NCBI RefSeq assembly: GCF_048320135.1
Contig: NZ_CP182947.1
Coordinates: forward strand, 2,356,001 to 2,420,000
DNA: 64,000 bases
Direction of reading: 5' to 3'
From: Ideonella_A sakaiensis_A
GTDB lineage: Bacteria; Pseudomonadota; Gammaproteobacteria; Burkholderiales; Burkholderiaceae_C
Shown here: positions 7,980-18,573 of the stretch, piece after piece
Numbering within the stretch: position 1 is the first letter of the stretch
Layout: each line of letters opens with the position of its first letter
Position numbers and translations under genes: made by a program
Notes under the pieces: model-generated
What the model was told of the DNA's origin: nothing
The model's database searches: none
The model's input: only the letters and a program-made list of their open reading frames with translations

Positions 7980-10124
7980 TCAGGCCGCTGTCGGGCCGGC
8001 TGTTGCAGCCGCCCGCGCGGCCGCGGCGGCACGCAGGGCTTTCAGCTTCTCGCGCGGGTCGACCTTCGCGCCGGCCTCGTTCAACTTCATCTCGGCGATG
8101 AAGCGGCTCGGCGCGGCCGGGACGGTATCGCGCCCCTTCTTGCGCCGGCGCAGCACGCCGACCGCCAGGTTGAGGCGAGCCCGGGTGATGCCGACATACA
8201 TCAGCCGCCGCTCCTCCTCGAGCCGCTGCGGCGTCATCTCCTCGTCGTCGCTGCGAAACGGCAGCAGGCCCTCGTTGACGCCGGCGAGCAGCACATGCGG
8301 CCACTCCAGCCCTTTTGCCGCATGCAGCGTGCTCAGCGTGATGACGTCCTGCTCGTCGCCACGTTCGGCCAGGCTGATGATCACGCTGATCGACTGGGCG
8401 ACGTCGAGCACGCTTTTTTTCTCGGTCTCGACGGTGATGCCGCCATCGTTCTCGATCTCGCCGCCGCAGCGCTTGGCGACCCAGTCGACAAAATCGAGCA
8501 CATTGCTCCAACGCGCGGCGGCGACCTTCTCGTTTTCCTCGCCGTCGTGCAGGTGGCGTTCGTAACCGATGTCGGTCAGCCAGCCGGTCAGCAGCGCCTT
8601 TGCATCCTCGCGGCCGACGGTCTGGCGGGCGCGGTATTGCAGGTCGTTGACGCAGCGGCCGAACTCGTGCAGCGAGCCGATCGCCCGCGCCGGCAGCGCA
8701 GCGGCCAGGCTGTCGGCGAACAAGGCCTCGAACAGGCTGGTTTTCCAGCGTGCGGCAAATTCGCCGAGCGAGCCGAGCGTCTGGTGGCCGATGCCGCGTT
8801 TCGGCGTCGTCACCGCGCGCAGGAAAGCCGGGTCATCGTCGTTGTTGACGAGCAGGCGCAGCCAGGCGCAGAGGTCGCGGATCTCGGCCCGGTCAAAAAA
8901 GCTCTGCCCGCCGGACACCTTGTACGGCAGGTTGGCGCGACGCAGCGCCTGCTCGAATACCCGCGCCTGGTGGTTGGCGCGGTAGAGGATTGCGAAGTCG
9001 CGCAGCGCGACGCCGCCCATTCCGCCTGCACCGCCGGTGCTGCCGGAGCGCGCGCGTTCGGCCTGGATGAAGGCGACCGCGCGTTCGGCCTGATGCTCCT
9101 CGCCGTCGCATTCGATCAGCCGCACCGGCTCGCCGTCGCCGAAATCGCTCCACAGCTTTTTCTCGAACAGCTTCGGATTGTTGCCGATCACCGCATTGGC
9201 GGCGCGCAGGATGTGGCCGGTCGAGCGGTAGTTCTGCTCCAGCGGGATCACCTTCAGCCGCGGAAAATCCTGCGGCAGCCGGCGCAGGTTCTCGATCGTC
9301 GCGCCGCGCCAGCCGTAGATGCTCTGGTCGTCGTCGCCGACCGCGGTGAACAAGGCCTGGCGCTCGCCGTCGTCCTCGCCGACCAGCGACTTCAGCAACT
9401 CGTACTGCACCGCATTGGTATCCTGGTATTCGTCGACCAGCACATGGCGCAGCGTGTTCTGCCAGCGGGTGCGGACCTCGGCATCGGTGCGCAGCAGCTT
9501 TTCCGGCAGGCCGATCAGGTCGTCGAAATCGACCGCCTGATACGCCGCCAGCCGTTCCTCGTAGCGCAGCATCACCCGCGCGGCGACACGTTCGTCGTCG
9601 TTGCTCGCGGCCGCTTCGGCCTGCGCGCCGTTCAGGCCCTGGTTTTTCCAGCCGCTGATCGTCCATTGCCAGCGGCGGGCGAGCGCGATATCGGTGGTCG
9701 AGCCGGCATCCTTCAGGATGCCGAGCACGTCGTCGCTGTCGAGAATGCTGAACTGCGGCTTCAGCCCGAGCCGTTCGCCGTCGCTTCGCAGCATCCGCAC
9801 GCCGAGCGAGTGGAAGGTGCTGATCACGAGGTTTTTCGCCGCCCGCGCGCCGACCAGCGCCTTCGCGCGTTCGCGCATCTCGGCCGCCGCCTTGTTCGTG
9901 AAGGTGATTGCGGCAATCTGGCCCGGCGCCAGCCCGGCGTCGAGCAGGCGGGCGATCTTGTGCGTGATCACCCGCGTCTTGCCGGAACCCGCACCGGCAA
10001 GCACGAGGCAGGGGCCGGACAGGTAGTGCACCGCCTCCATCTGGGCGGGATTCAGGGTAGCGGGGGCATTCACGGGGTCAAGCTGCGGCGCCGACGGCAG
10101 ACGGCGGCGAAAGGGCTGGATCAT
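7980..10124 (-). CDS. rep: ATP-dependent DNA helicase Rep (UvrD/Rep family)
   Basis: 3'-5' helicase that helps replication forks pass bound proteins. Walker A AGAGSGKTR near the N-terminus, LDFDD-type region (VDFDDLIGLPEKLL), motif II VDEYQDTN, motif III GDDDQSIYGWRGA, motif IV EQNYRST, motif V TLHAAKGLEW and motif VI EERRLMYVGITRAR are all visible. LNPAQMEAVHYLSGPCLVL at the start and ISTFHSLGVRML match Rep better than UvrD or PcrA. The ATG at 10124 gives about 714 residues; a GTG at 10073 would begin 17 residues later, nearer the usual Rep start, and neither has a clear ribosome site. The C-terminus ends in an Ala-rich tail. Transcribed divergently from the unknown gene at 10225. Confidence 0.93.
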   Translation of the reverse strand: MIQPFRRRLPSAPQLDPVNAPATLNPAQMEAVHYLSGPCLVLAGAGSGKTRVITHKIARLLDAGLAPGQIAAITFTNKAAAEMRERAKALVGARAAKNLVISTFHSLGVRMLRSDGERLGLKPQFSILDSDDVLGILKDAGSTTDIALARRWQWTISGWKNQGLNGAQAEAAASNDDERVAARVMLRYEERLAAYQAVDFDDLIGLPEKLLRTDAEVRTRWQNTLRHVLVDEYQDTNAVQYELLKSLVGEDDGERQALFTAVGDDDQSIYGWRGATIENLRRLPQDFPRLKVIPLEQNYRSTGHILRAANAVIGNNPKLFEKKLWSDFGDGEPVRLIECDGEEHQAERAVAFIQAERARSGSTGGAGGMGGVALRDFAILYRANHQARVFEQALRRANLPYKVSGGQSFFDRAEIRDLCAWLRLLVNNDDDPAFLRAVTTPKRGIGHQTLGSLGEFAARWKTSLFEALFADSLAAALPARAIGSLHEFGRCVNDLQYRARQTVGREDAKALLTGWLTDIGYERHLHDGEENEKVAAARWSNVLDFVDWVAKRCGGEIENDGGITVETEKKSVLDVAQSISVIISLAERGDEQDVITLSTLHAAKGLEWPHVLLAGVNEGLLPFRSDDEEMTPQRLEEERRLMYVGITRARLNLAVGVLRRRKKGRDTVPAAPSRFIAEMKLNEAGAKVDPREKLKALRAAAAARAAATAGPTAA

Positions 10125-10224
10125 AGCGGGCCGACTCGCCCGGGCTGGCCATGCAGCGCGATCAGGCGTAAGGTGATCGGCGCCACAACGATCGACACGG
10201 AGGCCACACGGTCCGAGCATCGCC

Positions 10225-11094
10225 ATGGACATCGAAAACGTACCGGGTCAAGTCTGGGACCTGCTGGCGGCGCAGGCACGACAGGCCGCAGCCGCCAACC
10301 AACCGGTCCTCGGCACGGTCGACGACTATTTCTACGACCACATCTACCGCCGCTGGACTGCTGACTTCAACCCGATCAACTACCAGTCCAACCAACAAGG
10401 CGTGATCGATGTCGGCTGGGCAGACCTTGCGAGGCAGTGGGCGCCGGGATCATCGGCAAAAGCCGGCCCGGGTGATCAGAGCAAGGGCCTGCAGGCAATG
10501 CAGGCCGACGCCGGAGACCCGAGCCATCGCGGAACCCGGCTCGGCGAGAAATACAGCAACCAGCCGACAGTCTCGCGATTCCAGTTCCTCGTCGGCTCCG
10601 GGGGCGGCATCGTCCTGCTGAACCGGATGCGCCGAGCCTGTCAGCTCTACATCGCGCAGCACAGAGGCACTGTGGTGCAGTGGTGGAAGGTATTCGGAGA
10701 AAGCTTTGCCGAGCAGGGACAAAGCGATGCCTGCGTGGTCTACCTGCTGAAGCCGTACGACGACCCCCTCGTCCTCGAATTCATCGACGGCTATTTGTGG
10801 CCGAACATACGCGACATCGTCAATGACCGCTTCGTTCCGGTCGGCCTGGTCAGGATTGGCGGTCGGCCGCTGTGGGCAACCTGGATTCCGAGCCGCAGCA
10901 AATGGTCGAACGTGTTCGGCGCCGGCACCCTCAATACCCACTACGGTTCGGCCGGCGGACTGATGGGGCTGGTATTCGGCAATGCATTTGCCCGGGCCGT
11001 CCGGACACGCACTGCGCTGGACAACGTCTCCAACGCGGTACTGATCACCGCGGCGAAGATCGAGGCGCGCAGGATCATTCGTTCCCTGGAGTGA
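10225..11094 (+). CDS. Hypothetical protein, no recognised family
   Basis: A 289-residue protein that I do not recognise. It has no signal peptide and no obvious membrane helix, so it is probably cytosolic. It is rich in Trp and aromatic residues (VVQWWKVFGES, GYLWPNIRD, LWATWIPSRSKWSNVFG), with a Gly-rich FLVGSGGGIVLL segment and a GSAGGLMGLVFGNAF segment near the end. Its codons are a little less GC-biased than the neighbours. The frame is complete, opens with ATG 100 bp from the divergent rep start, and is not explained as a shadow of another gene, since the opposite strand holds nothing convincing here. Conserved domain content, fold and function are unknown. Confidence 0.6.
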   Translation: MDIENVPGQVWDLLAAQARQAAAANQPVLGTVDDYFYDHIYRRWTADFNPINYQSNQQGVIDVGWADLARQWAPGSSAKAGPGDQSKGLQAMQADAGDPSHRGTRLGEKYSNQPTVSRFQFLVGSGGGIVLLNRMRRACQLYIAQHRGTVVQWWKVFGESFAEQGQSDACVVYLLKPYDDPLVLEFIDGYLWPNIRDIVNDRFVPVGLVRIGGRPLWATWIPSRSKWSNVFGAGTLNTHYGSAGGLMGLVFGNAFARAVRTRTALDNVSNAVLITAAKIEARRIIRSLE

Positions 11095-11231
11095 TTTGCG
11101 GCCCGCGGCGACCGTGTGCTGTGCCTCATCACGGCGCCGAGGACTTGATCGCGCACGTCGCGAACACGCCGACTTCCGCAACGCTCCCGTGAAGCTCCGC
11201 GGTTCGCCGCCCCGGCGATACTCGCGCCTTC

Positions 11232-12224
11232 ATGTTCCTGATCCTGTCGGTCACCCTGCCGTTTTTCGGCCTCGTGTTGTGCGGCTATCTGGCGGCGCGG
11301 CAGCGCGTGTTGCCGGAGGCGGCGATACCGGGACTGAATACCTTCGTGCTGTATTTCGCGCTGCCGGCGATGCTGTTCCGATTTGGCTCCGGCATGCCAT
11401 TTCGCGAACTGATCGACATTGCGCTGGTGCTGATCTATCTGGTCAGTGCCTTGCTGATGGTCTTCGTCACGATTGCCGTGACCTGGGGCGCGGGGGCAAA
11501 AGGCGTCGACCTGCGCGACGCCGCATTCGGCGCACTGGTCGCCGCCTTTCCGAATACCGGCTTCATGGGCGTGCCGCTGCTGGTGGCGCTGATGGGATCA
11601 CAGGCCGCCGGCCCGGCGATCGGCACCATCCTGGTCGACCTGATCGTCACCAGCACGCTGTGCATCTCGCTGGCCCAGGTCCAGGCCCAGCCGGCCGGTT
11701 TGCCGGGCGCGAGTTCCGGTGCGGTGGTGGCCGGGCTGCGCGCGCTGCGTGGCGCACTGACCAACCCGCTGCCGTGGTCGATTGCACTCGGCGCGCTGGC
11801 TGCCGCGGTCGGCCTGGTGCTGCCGGGGCCGATCGACCAGATCATCAAGATGCTCGCCGATGCGGCAACGCCGGTGGCGCTGTTCACGATCGGCGCGGTG
11901 TTGTGGCGCGCCGGGCAGCACGCCCATACGCGCACGCCGGTCGGCAAATACCTGCCGGTTGCATCGATCAAGCTGCTGGTCCATCCGGCGCTGGTGCTGA
12001 GCCTCGGCGTGCTGGCGAGTTTTTTCGGCATCGACGTGCCGGCCGCCGGCCTGACCGTGATGGTGCTGGTCGCGGCGCTGCCGAGCGCGAGCAGCGTCTC
12101 GCTGCTGGCCGAACGCTTCGGCGCCGACAACGGGCGGGTGGCGCGGATCATCATGGCCAGCACGGTGCTGGCCTTCGCGACGTTCTCGATCCTCGCCTGG
12201 GCGTTCGGCGTCTCGGCGGGCTGA
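11232..12224 (+). CDS. AEC-family transporter (auxin efflux carrier-like)
   Basis: Inner-membrane carrier of 330 residues with about ten hydrophobic segments arranged as two halves. The N-terminal pattern PFFGLVLCGYLAARQRVLPEAA plus LNTFVLYFALPAMLF, the AAFPNTGFMGVPLL segment, and AALPSASSVSLLAERFG in the second half are hallmarks of the AEC/malonate-type family. These carriers export or import organic anions or amino acids; the substrate cannot be read from the sequence. It stands alone, ending 21 bp before the convergent priA gene. Confidence 0.88.
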   Translation: MFLILSVTLPFFGLVLCGYLAARQRVLPEAAIPGLNTFVLYFALPAMLFRFGSGMPFRELIDIALVLIYLVSALLMVFVTIAVTWGAGAKGVDLRDAAFGALVAAFPNTGFMGVPLLVALMGSQAAGPAIGTILVDLIVTSTLCISLAQVQAQPAGLPGASSGAVVAGLRALRGALTNPLPWSIALGALAAAVGLVLPGPIDQIIKMLADAATPVALFTIGAVLWRAGQHAHTRTPVGKYLPVASIKLLVHPALVLSLGVLASFFGIDVPAAGLTVMVLVAALPSASSVSLLAERFGADNGRVARIIMASTVLAFATFSILAWAFGVSAG

Positions 12225-12245
12225 GGCGCCGCGCCAATAAAGTCG

Positions 12246-14369
<2,124 letters not shown>

Positions 14370-14764
14370 TTTACCGGCGAAATCTCACCACGGACTTACA
14401 AAGCGGCGCTAAGTTCATGATTGATATCGGCTTTTCGACCTCTCCACGCAATCTGTGGATAACTTTGTGGGCAAACTGCCCGCAGTGCAGCTAAATGCTT
14501 GATCCAGCATGCCCCTGCCTGATTTGCCCACTTTCGCAGCAGCCTGGAACTTTCAATTAAATCAACAACTTGCGACACGGCTCCGGATTGGTGCTGCTGC
14601 ATTGCAGCAGCTGAAGTGCTAGCACACCGCGGAGCGGCATTTGGGGATAAGTCAAGACCGGAGTCGCGAAATTGACGCATTTTTTCCGCTTGACAATTGC
14701 CTCGAGCGGCGCTCCGCGGCTTTTTTCGAGCCCAACGGAACGCGACCCGGACAAACCCTGAGCG
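14370..14764. other. 395-bp non-coding gap between hemE and priA
   Basis: This is the longest gene-free stretch and is visibly AT-richer than its surroundings. It holds a perfect DnaA-box-like 9-mer (14454-14462), a one-mismatch second copy on the same strand (14642-14650), a 9-bp perfect palindrome around one centre base (GCTGCTGCA at 14593-14601 and TGCAGCAGC at 14603-14611), and short A/T runs. Short open frames on the minus strand have no coding character. It must also contain the priA leader or promoter, which I could not assign. Confidence 0.6.
14454..14462 (-). promoter_or_regulatory. DnaA-box-like site TTATCCACA
   Basis: The plus strand reads TGTGGATAA, exactly the complement of the DnaA consensus TTATCCACA. 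A second site at 14642-14650 reads TTATCCCCA on the minus strand, one base off. Chance occurrence in such a GC-rich sequence is low but not negligible. Two sites are too few for an origin; they might regulate priA or titrate DnaA. Confidence 0.5.
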
Positions 14765-15871
14765 TCAACCGGATTGCACAGCCGCACCCGCACGCATCCG
14801 CCGCGACTGCGCATGCACCGCCTCGACGAGGCTGGCGACGTGATCTGGCGGCGTGTGCTGGCTGATGCCGTGGCCGAGGTTGAAGATGTGGCCGTCCCGG
14901 CCGCCCATCTCGGCGTCGGCCGACGCAAAGTCCTGCAGCACCTTCGTCACCTCGGATTCGATCACCGCCGGCGGCGCAAACAACACGTTCGGATCCAGGT
15001 TGCCCTGCAGCGCGACCCGGTCGCCGACCCGTCGCCGCGCGGCCGCGAGGTTGGCGGTCCAGTCGAGGCCGAGCACATCGGTCTCGAGGCCGGCCATCTC
15101 CTCAAGCCACGGCGCGCCACCTTTCGTGAAGACGATGCGCGGAATGCGCTGGCCATCGTGCTGCGGCGTCAGCTGCTCCAGCACCCGCCGCGTATAGGCC
15201 AGGCTGAAGCGCTGGAAAACGCCATCGGCGAGCACCCCGCCCCAGCTGTCGAAAATCATCACCGCCTGCGCGCCGGCGGCGATCTGCGCGTTCAGATACT
15301 GCGCAACCGCGTCGGCGTTGATCTCGAGGATGCGGTGCATCAGATCAGGACGGCTGTACAGCATGCTCTTGACGAGCCGGTAGTCGTCCGAGCCTGCCCC
15401 TTCGACCATGTAGCAGGCGAGCGTCCAGGGACTGCCGGAAAAGCCGATCAGCGGCACCCGGCCATCGAGCGCGTGGCGGATCGACGTCACCGCATCGAAG
15501 ACATAACGCAAGCGCTCCATGTCGGGCACCGCAAGGGCATCGACGGCAGCTTCGTCACGGACCGGAGTGGCAAAACGCGGGCCCTCGCCGATCGCAAAAC
15601 TGAGGCCGAGGCCCATCGCATCAGGCACCGTCAGGATGTCGCTGAACAGGATCGCGGCGTCGAGCGGATAACGCTCGAGCGGCTGCAGCGTGACCTCGGT
15701 GGCCAGCTCCGGATTGGTTGCCAGCGCCATGAAGCTGCCGGCCTTGGCCCGCGTTGCCCGGTATTCGGGCAGATAACGCCCGGCCTGGCGCATCAGCCAG
15801 ACAGGGGTGTGCTCGGTCGGTTCGCGCCGGCAGGCGCGCAGGAAGGTGTCGTTCTGGAGGGGCGCAAACAT
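14765..15871 (-). CDS. hemE: Uroporphyrinogen decarboxylase
   Basis: Removes the four acetate carboxyls of uroporphyrinogen III to give coproporphyrinogen III in heme synthesis; cytosolic. The 368-residue product has the diagnostic N-terminal PVWLMRQAGRYLPEYR (R28-R32 binding loop), LFSDILTVPDAMGL with the catalytic Asp, FSGSPWTLACYMVEG, and IFDSWGGVLAD. The C-terminal FNLGHGISQHTPPDHV is also a family signature. The ATG at 15871 gives the normal length; the frame continues upstream but would overlap the divergent cysK. It is separated from cysK by 49 bp. Confidence 0.97.
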   Translation of the reverse strand: MFAPLQNDTFLRACRREPTEHTPVWLMRQAGRYLPEYRATRAKAGSFMALATNPELATEVTLQPLERYPLDAAILFSDILTVPDAMGLGLSFAIGEGPRFATPVRDEAAVDALAVPDMERLRYVFDAVTSIRHALDGRVPLIGFSGSPWTLACYMVEGAGSDDYRLVKSMLYSRPDLMHRILEINADAVAQYLNAQIAAGAQAVMIFDSWGGVLADGVFQRFSLAYTRRVLEQLTPQHDGQRIPRIVFTKGGAPWLEEMAGLETDVLGLDWTANLAAARRRVGDRVALQGNLDPNVLFAPPAVIESEVTKVLQDFASADAEMGGRDGHIFNLGHGISQHTPPDHVASLVEAVHAQSRRMRAGAAVQSG

Positions 15872-15920
15872 CGCCGAATTATCACGCTCATAATCTGACG
15901 CACCCATCACCGGAGCAAAC

Positions 15921-16841
15921 ATGCGCGTCGACAATATCCTGCAGACCATCGGCAACACGCCGCATGTGCGCATCCAGCGCCTGTTCGGATCGTCGGCGAA
16001 CGTCTATATCAAGAGCGAACGCAGCAACCCCGGCGGCTCGATCAAGGACCGGATCGCGCTGGCAATGGTCGAGGATGCAATCAAGTCGGGCGCGCTGAAG
16101 CCGGGTGGCACGATCGTCGAGCCGACCTCGGGCAATACCGGCGTCGGGCTGGCGATGGTCGCCGCGGTGCTCGGCCATCCGCTGGTGCTGGTGATGCCCG
16201 ACAGCATGAGCGTCGAGCGGCGCCGGCTGATGCTCGCCTACGGCGCGCGTTTCGAACTGACGCCGCGCGACAAGGGCATGAAGGGCGCTATTGCCCGCGC
16301 CCAGGAGCTGCTGGCCGAACTGCCCGGCGCCTGGATGCCGCAGCAGTTCGACAACCCGGCCAATATCGAGGTCCATGCGCGCACCACCGCGGCCGAGATC
16401 GCCGCCGATTTTCCGGATGGCATCGATGCCTTGATCACCGGCGTCGGCACCGGCGGCCACATCACCGGCTGCGCGCGGGTGCTGAAGGCCCGCTGGCCGC
16501 AGCTGCAGGTCTTTGCGGTCGAGCCGTCGGCCAGCCCGGTGATCAGCGGCGGCACGCCGAGCCCGCACCCTATCCAGGGGATCGGCGCCGGCTTCATCCC
16601 GGCCAATCTGCACACCGACCTGCTCGACGGCGTGATCCAGGTCGATGCCGAACCGGCGCGCGAAATGGCGCGGCGCTGCGCCCGCGAGGAAGGCATGCTG
16701 GTCGGCATCTCGTCCGGGGCGACACTGGCGGCAATCGCCAGCAAGCTGGCCGACCTGCCGGCCGGGGCGACGGTACTCGGCTTCAACTACGACACCGGCG
16801 AGCGCTACCTGTCGATCGAGGGATTTCTGCCGGCCGAATAA
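15921..16841 (+). CDS. cysK: Cysteine synthase A (O-acetylserine sulfhydrylase)
   Basis: PLP enzyme joining sulfide to O-acetylserine to make cysteine. 306 residues. The PLP lysine is K42 in NPGGSIKDR; the substrate loop TSGNTG is at 69-74; the phosphate-binding GVGTGGHITG and the late IQGIGAGFIPANL are present. MPDSMSVERRRLMLAYGA and IQGIGAGFIP favour CysK over CysM. The ATG follows GGAG with suitable spacing. It starts divergently from hemE, and the DHH phosphoesterase follows 64 bp downstream on the same strand. Confidence 0.93.
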   Translation: MRVDNILQTIGNTPHVRIQRLFGSSANVYIKSERSNPGGSIKDRIALAMVEDAIKSGALKPGGTIVEPTSGNTGVGLAMVAAVLGHPLVLVMPDSMSVERRRLMLAYGARFELTPRDKGMKGAIARAQELLAELPGAWMPQQFDNPANIEVHARTTAAEIAADFPDGIDALITGVGTGGHITGCARVLKARWPQLQVFAVEPSASPVISGGTPSPHPIQGIGAGFIPANLHTDLLDGVIQVDAEPAREMARRCAREEGMLVGISSGATLAAIASKLADLPAGATVLGFNYDTGERYLSIEGFLPAE

Positions 16842-16905
16842 AGACCGCGCGGCGGCGGCCGATAAGAAAAGGGATTCCCACCCCTCTCTGACCGGCCACC
16901 ACCCC

Positions 16906-17838
16906 ATGAGTGAGCAAAAATTCCGCCTCGTCACCCGCAGCGATTTCGACGGCCTCGTCTGCGCCGTGCTGCTGAAGGAACTGGACCTGATCGACGAGAT
17001 CAAGTTTGTCCATCCGAAGGACATGCAGGACGGCAAGGTCGAGATCACCGACCGCGACATCACGACCAACCTGCCGTATGTGGCCGGCGCCCACCTGGTG
17101 TTCGACCACCACGCATCGGAGACGATCCGCAATACCGGTGACCGTGCCAACCACGTGATCGACGCCAATGCGCCGTCGGCGGCGCGGGTGGTCTACGACC
17201 ACTACGGCGGCGCGAAGGCTTTCCCGCGGATCGCGCCCGACATGATGACGGCGGTCGACAAGGCCGACTCGGCCGCCTACAGCCGCGACGACATCCTCGA
17301 TCCGAAAGGCTGGGTGCTGCTGAACTACCTGATGGATGCGCGCACCGGGCTCGGCCGCTTCCACGATTTCCGCATCAGCAACTATGCGCTGATGATGGAC
17401 CTGATCGACTATTGCGCGACCCACGGCATCAACGACATCCTCGGCCTGCCCGACGTCAAGGAGCGCGTCGAGCTGTATTTCGAGCAGACCGGGCGTGCCC
17501 GCGAACAGATCCAGCGCTGCAGCACGGTGCACGGCAACCTGGTCGTGCTCGATCTGCGCAACGAGGAAACGATCTGGGCGACGAATCGCTTCATGATCTA
17601 TGCGCTGTTCCCGCAGACCAACATCTCGATCCACGTGTTGTGGGGCGTCAAGAAGCAGAACACGGTGTTCGCGACCGGCAAGTCGATCCTGGACCGCAGC
17701 AGCCGCACCGATGTCGGCGCACTGATGCTGCAATACGGCGGCGGCGGCCACCACGCAGCCGGTACCTGCCAGGTCGGCAACGACGATGCACAACGCGTGC
17801 TCGGCGAGTTGATCGGCCGCATCAACGCCGACGGCTGA
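16906..17838 (+). CDS. DHH/DHHA1-family phosphoesterase
   Basis: Predicted metal-dependent phosphoesterase of 310 residues. The DHH domain has RSDFDGLVCAVLLKEL (D13 and D15 ligands) and FDHHASE (D67-H68-H69); the C-terminal DHHA1 domain carries the GGGGHHAAG substrate loop. Members of this superfamily cleave short RNA, cyclic dinucleotides, pyrophosphate or polyphosphate; this subgroup is usually annotated as exopolyphosphatase-related, but the substrate cannot be told from sequence. The usual NrnA N-terminal serine-histidine-asparagine arrangement is not obvious. It lies downstream of cysK with a 64-bp gap and no clear ribosome site. Confidence 0.82.
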   Translation: MSEQKFRLVTRSDFDGLVCAVLLKELDLIDEIKFVHPKDMQDGKVEITDRDITTNLPYVAGAHLVFDHHASETIRNTGDRANHVIDANAPSAARVVYDHYGGAKAFPRIAPDMMTAVDKADSAAYSRDDILDPKGWVLLNYLMDARTGLGRFHDFRISNYALMMDLIDYCATHGINDILGLPDVKERVELYFEQTGRAREQIQRCSTVHGNLVVLDLRNEETIWATNRFMIYALFPQTNISIHVLWGVKKQNTVFATGKSILDRSSRTDVGALMLQYGGGGHHAAGTCQVGNDDAQRVLGELIGRINADG

Positions 17839-17914
17839 GTTCAGCGGCTGGCGCCGGCAGGCAGCCGGGCCAACAACCGTTAGCATCGCGGCTTCCCCTC
17901 TCTGGAGTGCCGCA

Positions 17915-18523
17915 ATGCTTCGACGCCCCTGGCTTCTGATCCTCACGCTGGCCGCGACGCTCGGCCTCGGCGGCTGCGGATACAACGATTTCCAGCGCCT
18001 CGACGAGGAGGTGAAGGCCGCGTGGTCGGAGGTGCTGAACCAGTACCAGCGCCGCGCCGATCTGATTCCGAACATCGTCGCGACGGTCAAGGGCGAGGCC
18101 GATTTCGAGCAGGAAACGCTGACCAAGGTGATCGAGGCGCGGGCCAAGGCCTCGTCGATCCAGGCCACACCCGAACTGGTCAATGACCCGGCGGCATTCA
18201 ACCGCTTCCAGCAGGCGCAGGGTGAAGTGAGCAGCGCCCTGAGCCGGCTGCTGGTCGTCAGCGAGCAGTACCCAAGCCTGCGCGCCAACCAGGGCTTCCA
18301 GGATCTGCGGGTGCAGCTCGAAGGCACCGAGAACCGCATCACCGTCGCCCGCAACCGCTATATCAAGGCGATCAGCGCCTACAACGTGCTGGTGCGCAGC
18401 TTTCCGAGCAACCTGACCGCGATGGTCCTCAGCTACGACGTCAAGCCGACCTTCACGGTGCAGAACGAAGCACAGATTTCGGCCCCACCCAGCGTCGACT
18501 TCAGCAAGCCGGCACCGAAGTGA
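17915..18523 (+). CDS. lemA: LemA-family lipoprotein
   Basis: Envelope protein of 202 residues. A signal peptide ends in a lipobox (LGLGGC, Cys near residue 21), then comes the all-helical LemA domain: VKAAWSEVLNQYQRRADLIPN, the NRFQQAQGEVSSALSRLL segment and ENRITVARNRYIKAISAYN. LemA proteins often sit beside TPM-domain membrane proteins, as here, and are thought to work with them at the envelope; the exact role is not established. A GGAG lies 7 bases before the ATG. Its TGA stop overlaps a GTG of the next frame, so the genes are an operon. Confidence 0.92.
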   Translation: MLRRPWLLILTLAATLGLGGCGYNDFQRLDEEVKAAWSEVLNQYQRRADLIPNIVATVKGEADFEQETLTKVIEARAKASSIQATPELVNDPAAFNRFQQAQGEVSSALSRLLVVSEQYPSLRANQGFQDLRVQLEGTENRITVARNRYIKAISAYNVLVRSFPSNLTAMVLSYDVKPTFTVQNEAQISAPPSVDFSKPAPK

Positions 18524-18573
18524 TCTTATTCTTCGCCGCCGTCGCAGCCGCCTCGAGGCGGCGCGCGGCGCCG

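Noticed and set aside
8295..10364. Long plus-strand frame opposite rep
   Set aside because: Mirrors the rep coding frame, and its product has no motif. rep is unambiguous.
14690..14695. TTGACA as a -35 element in the priA-hemE gap
   Set aside because: No -10 hexamer at a workable distance on that strand, and no plus-strand gene follows within 1 kb.
14370..14764. Replication origin candidate
   Set aside because: Only one perfect and one imperfect DnaA box, no DNA-unwinding repeats, and no dnaA/dnaN/rpmH neighbours.
14396..14928. Short minus-strand open frames in the priA-hemE gap
   Set aside because: They cross the palindrome and DnaA-like sites, have no ribosome sites and random composition, so the gap is taken as non-coding.
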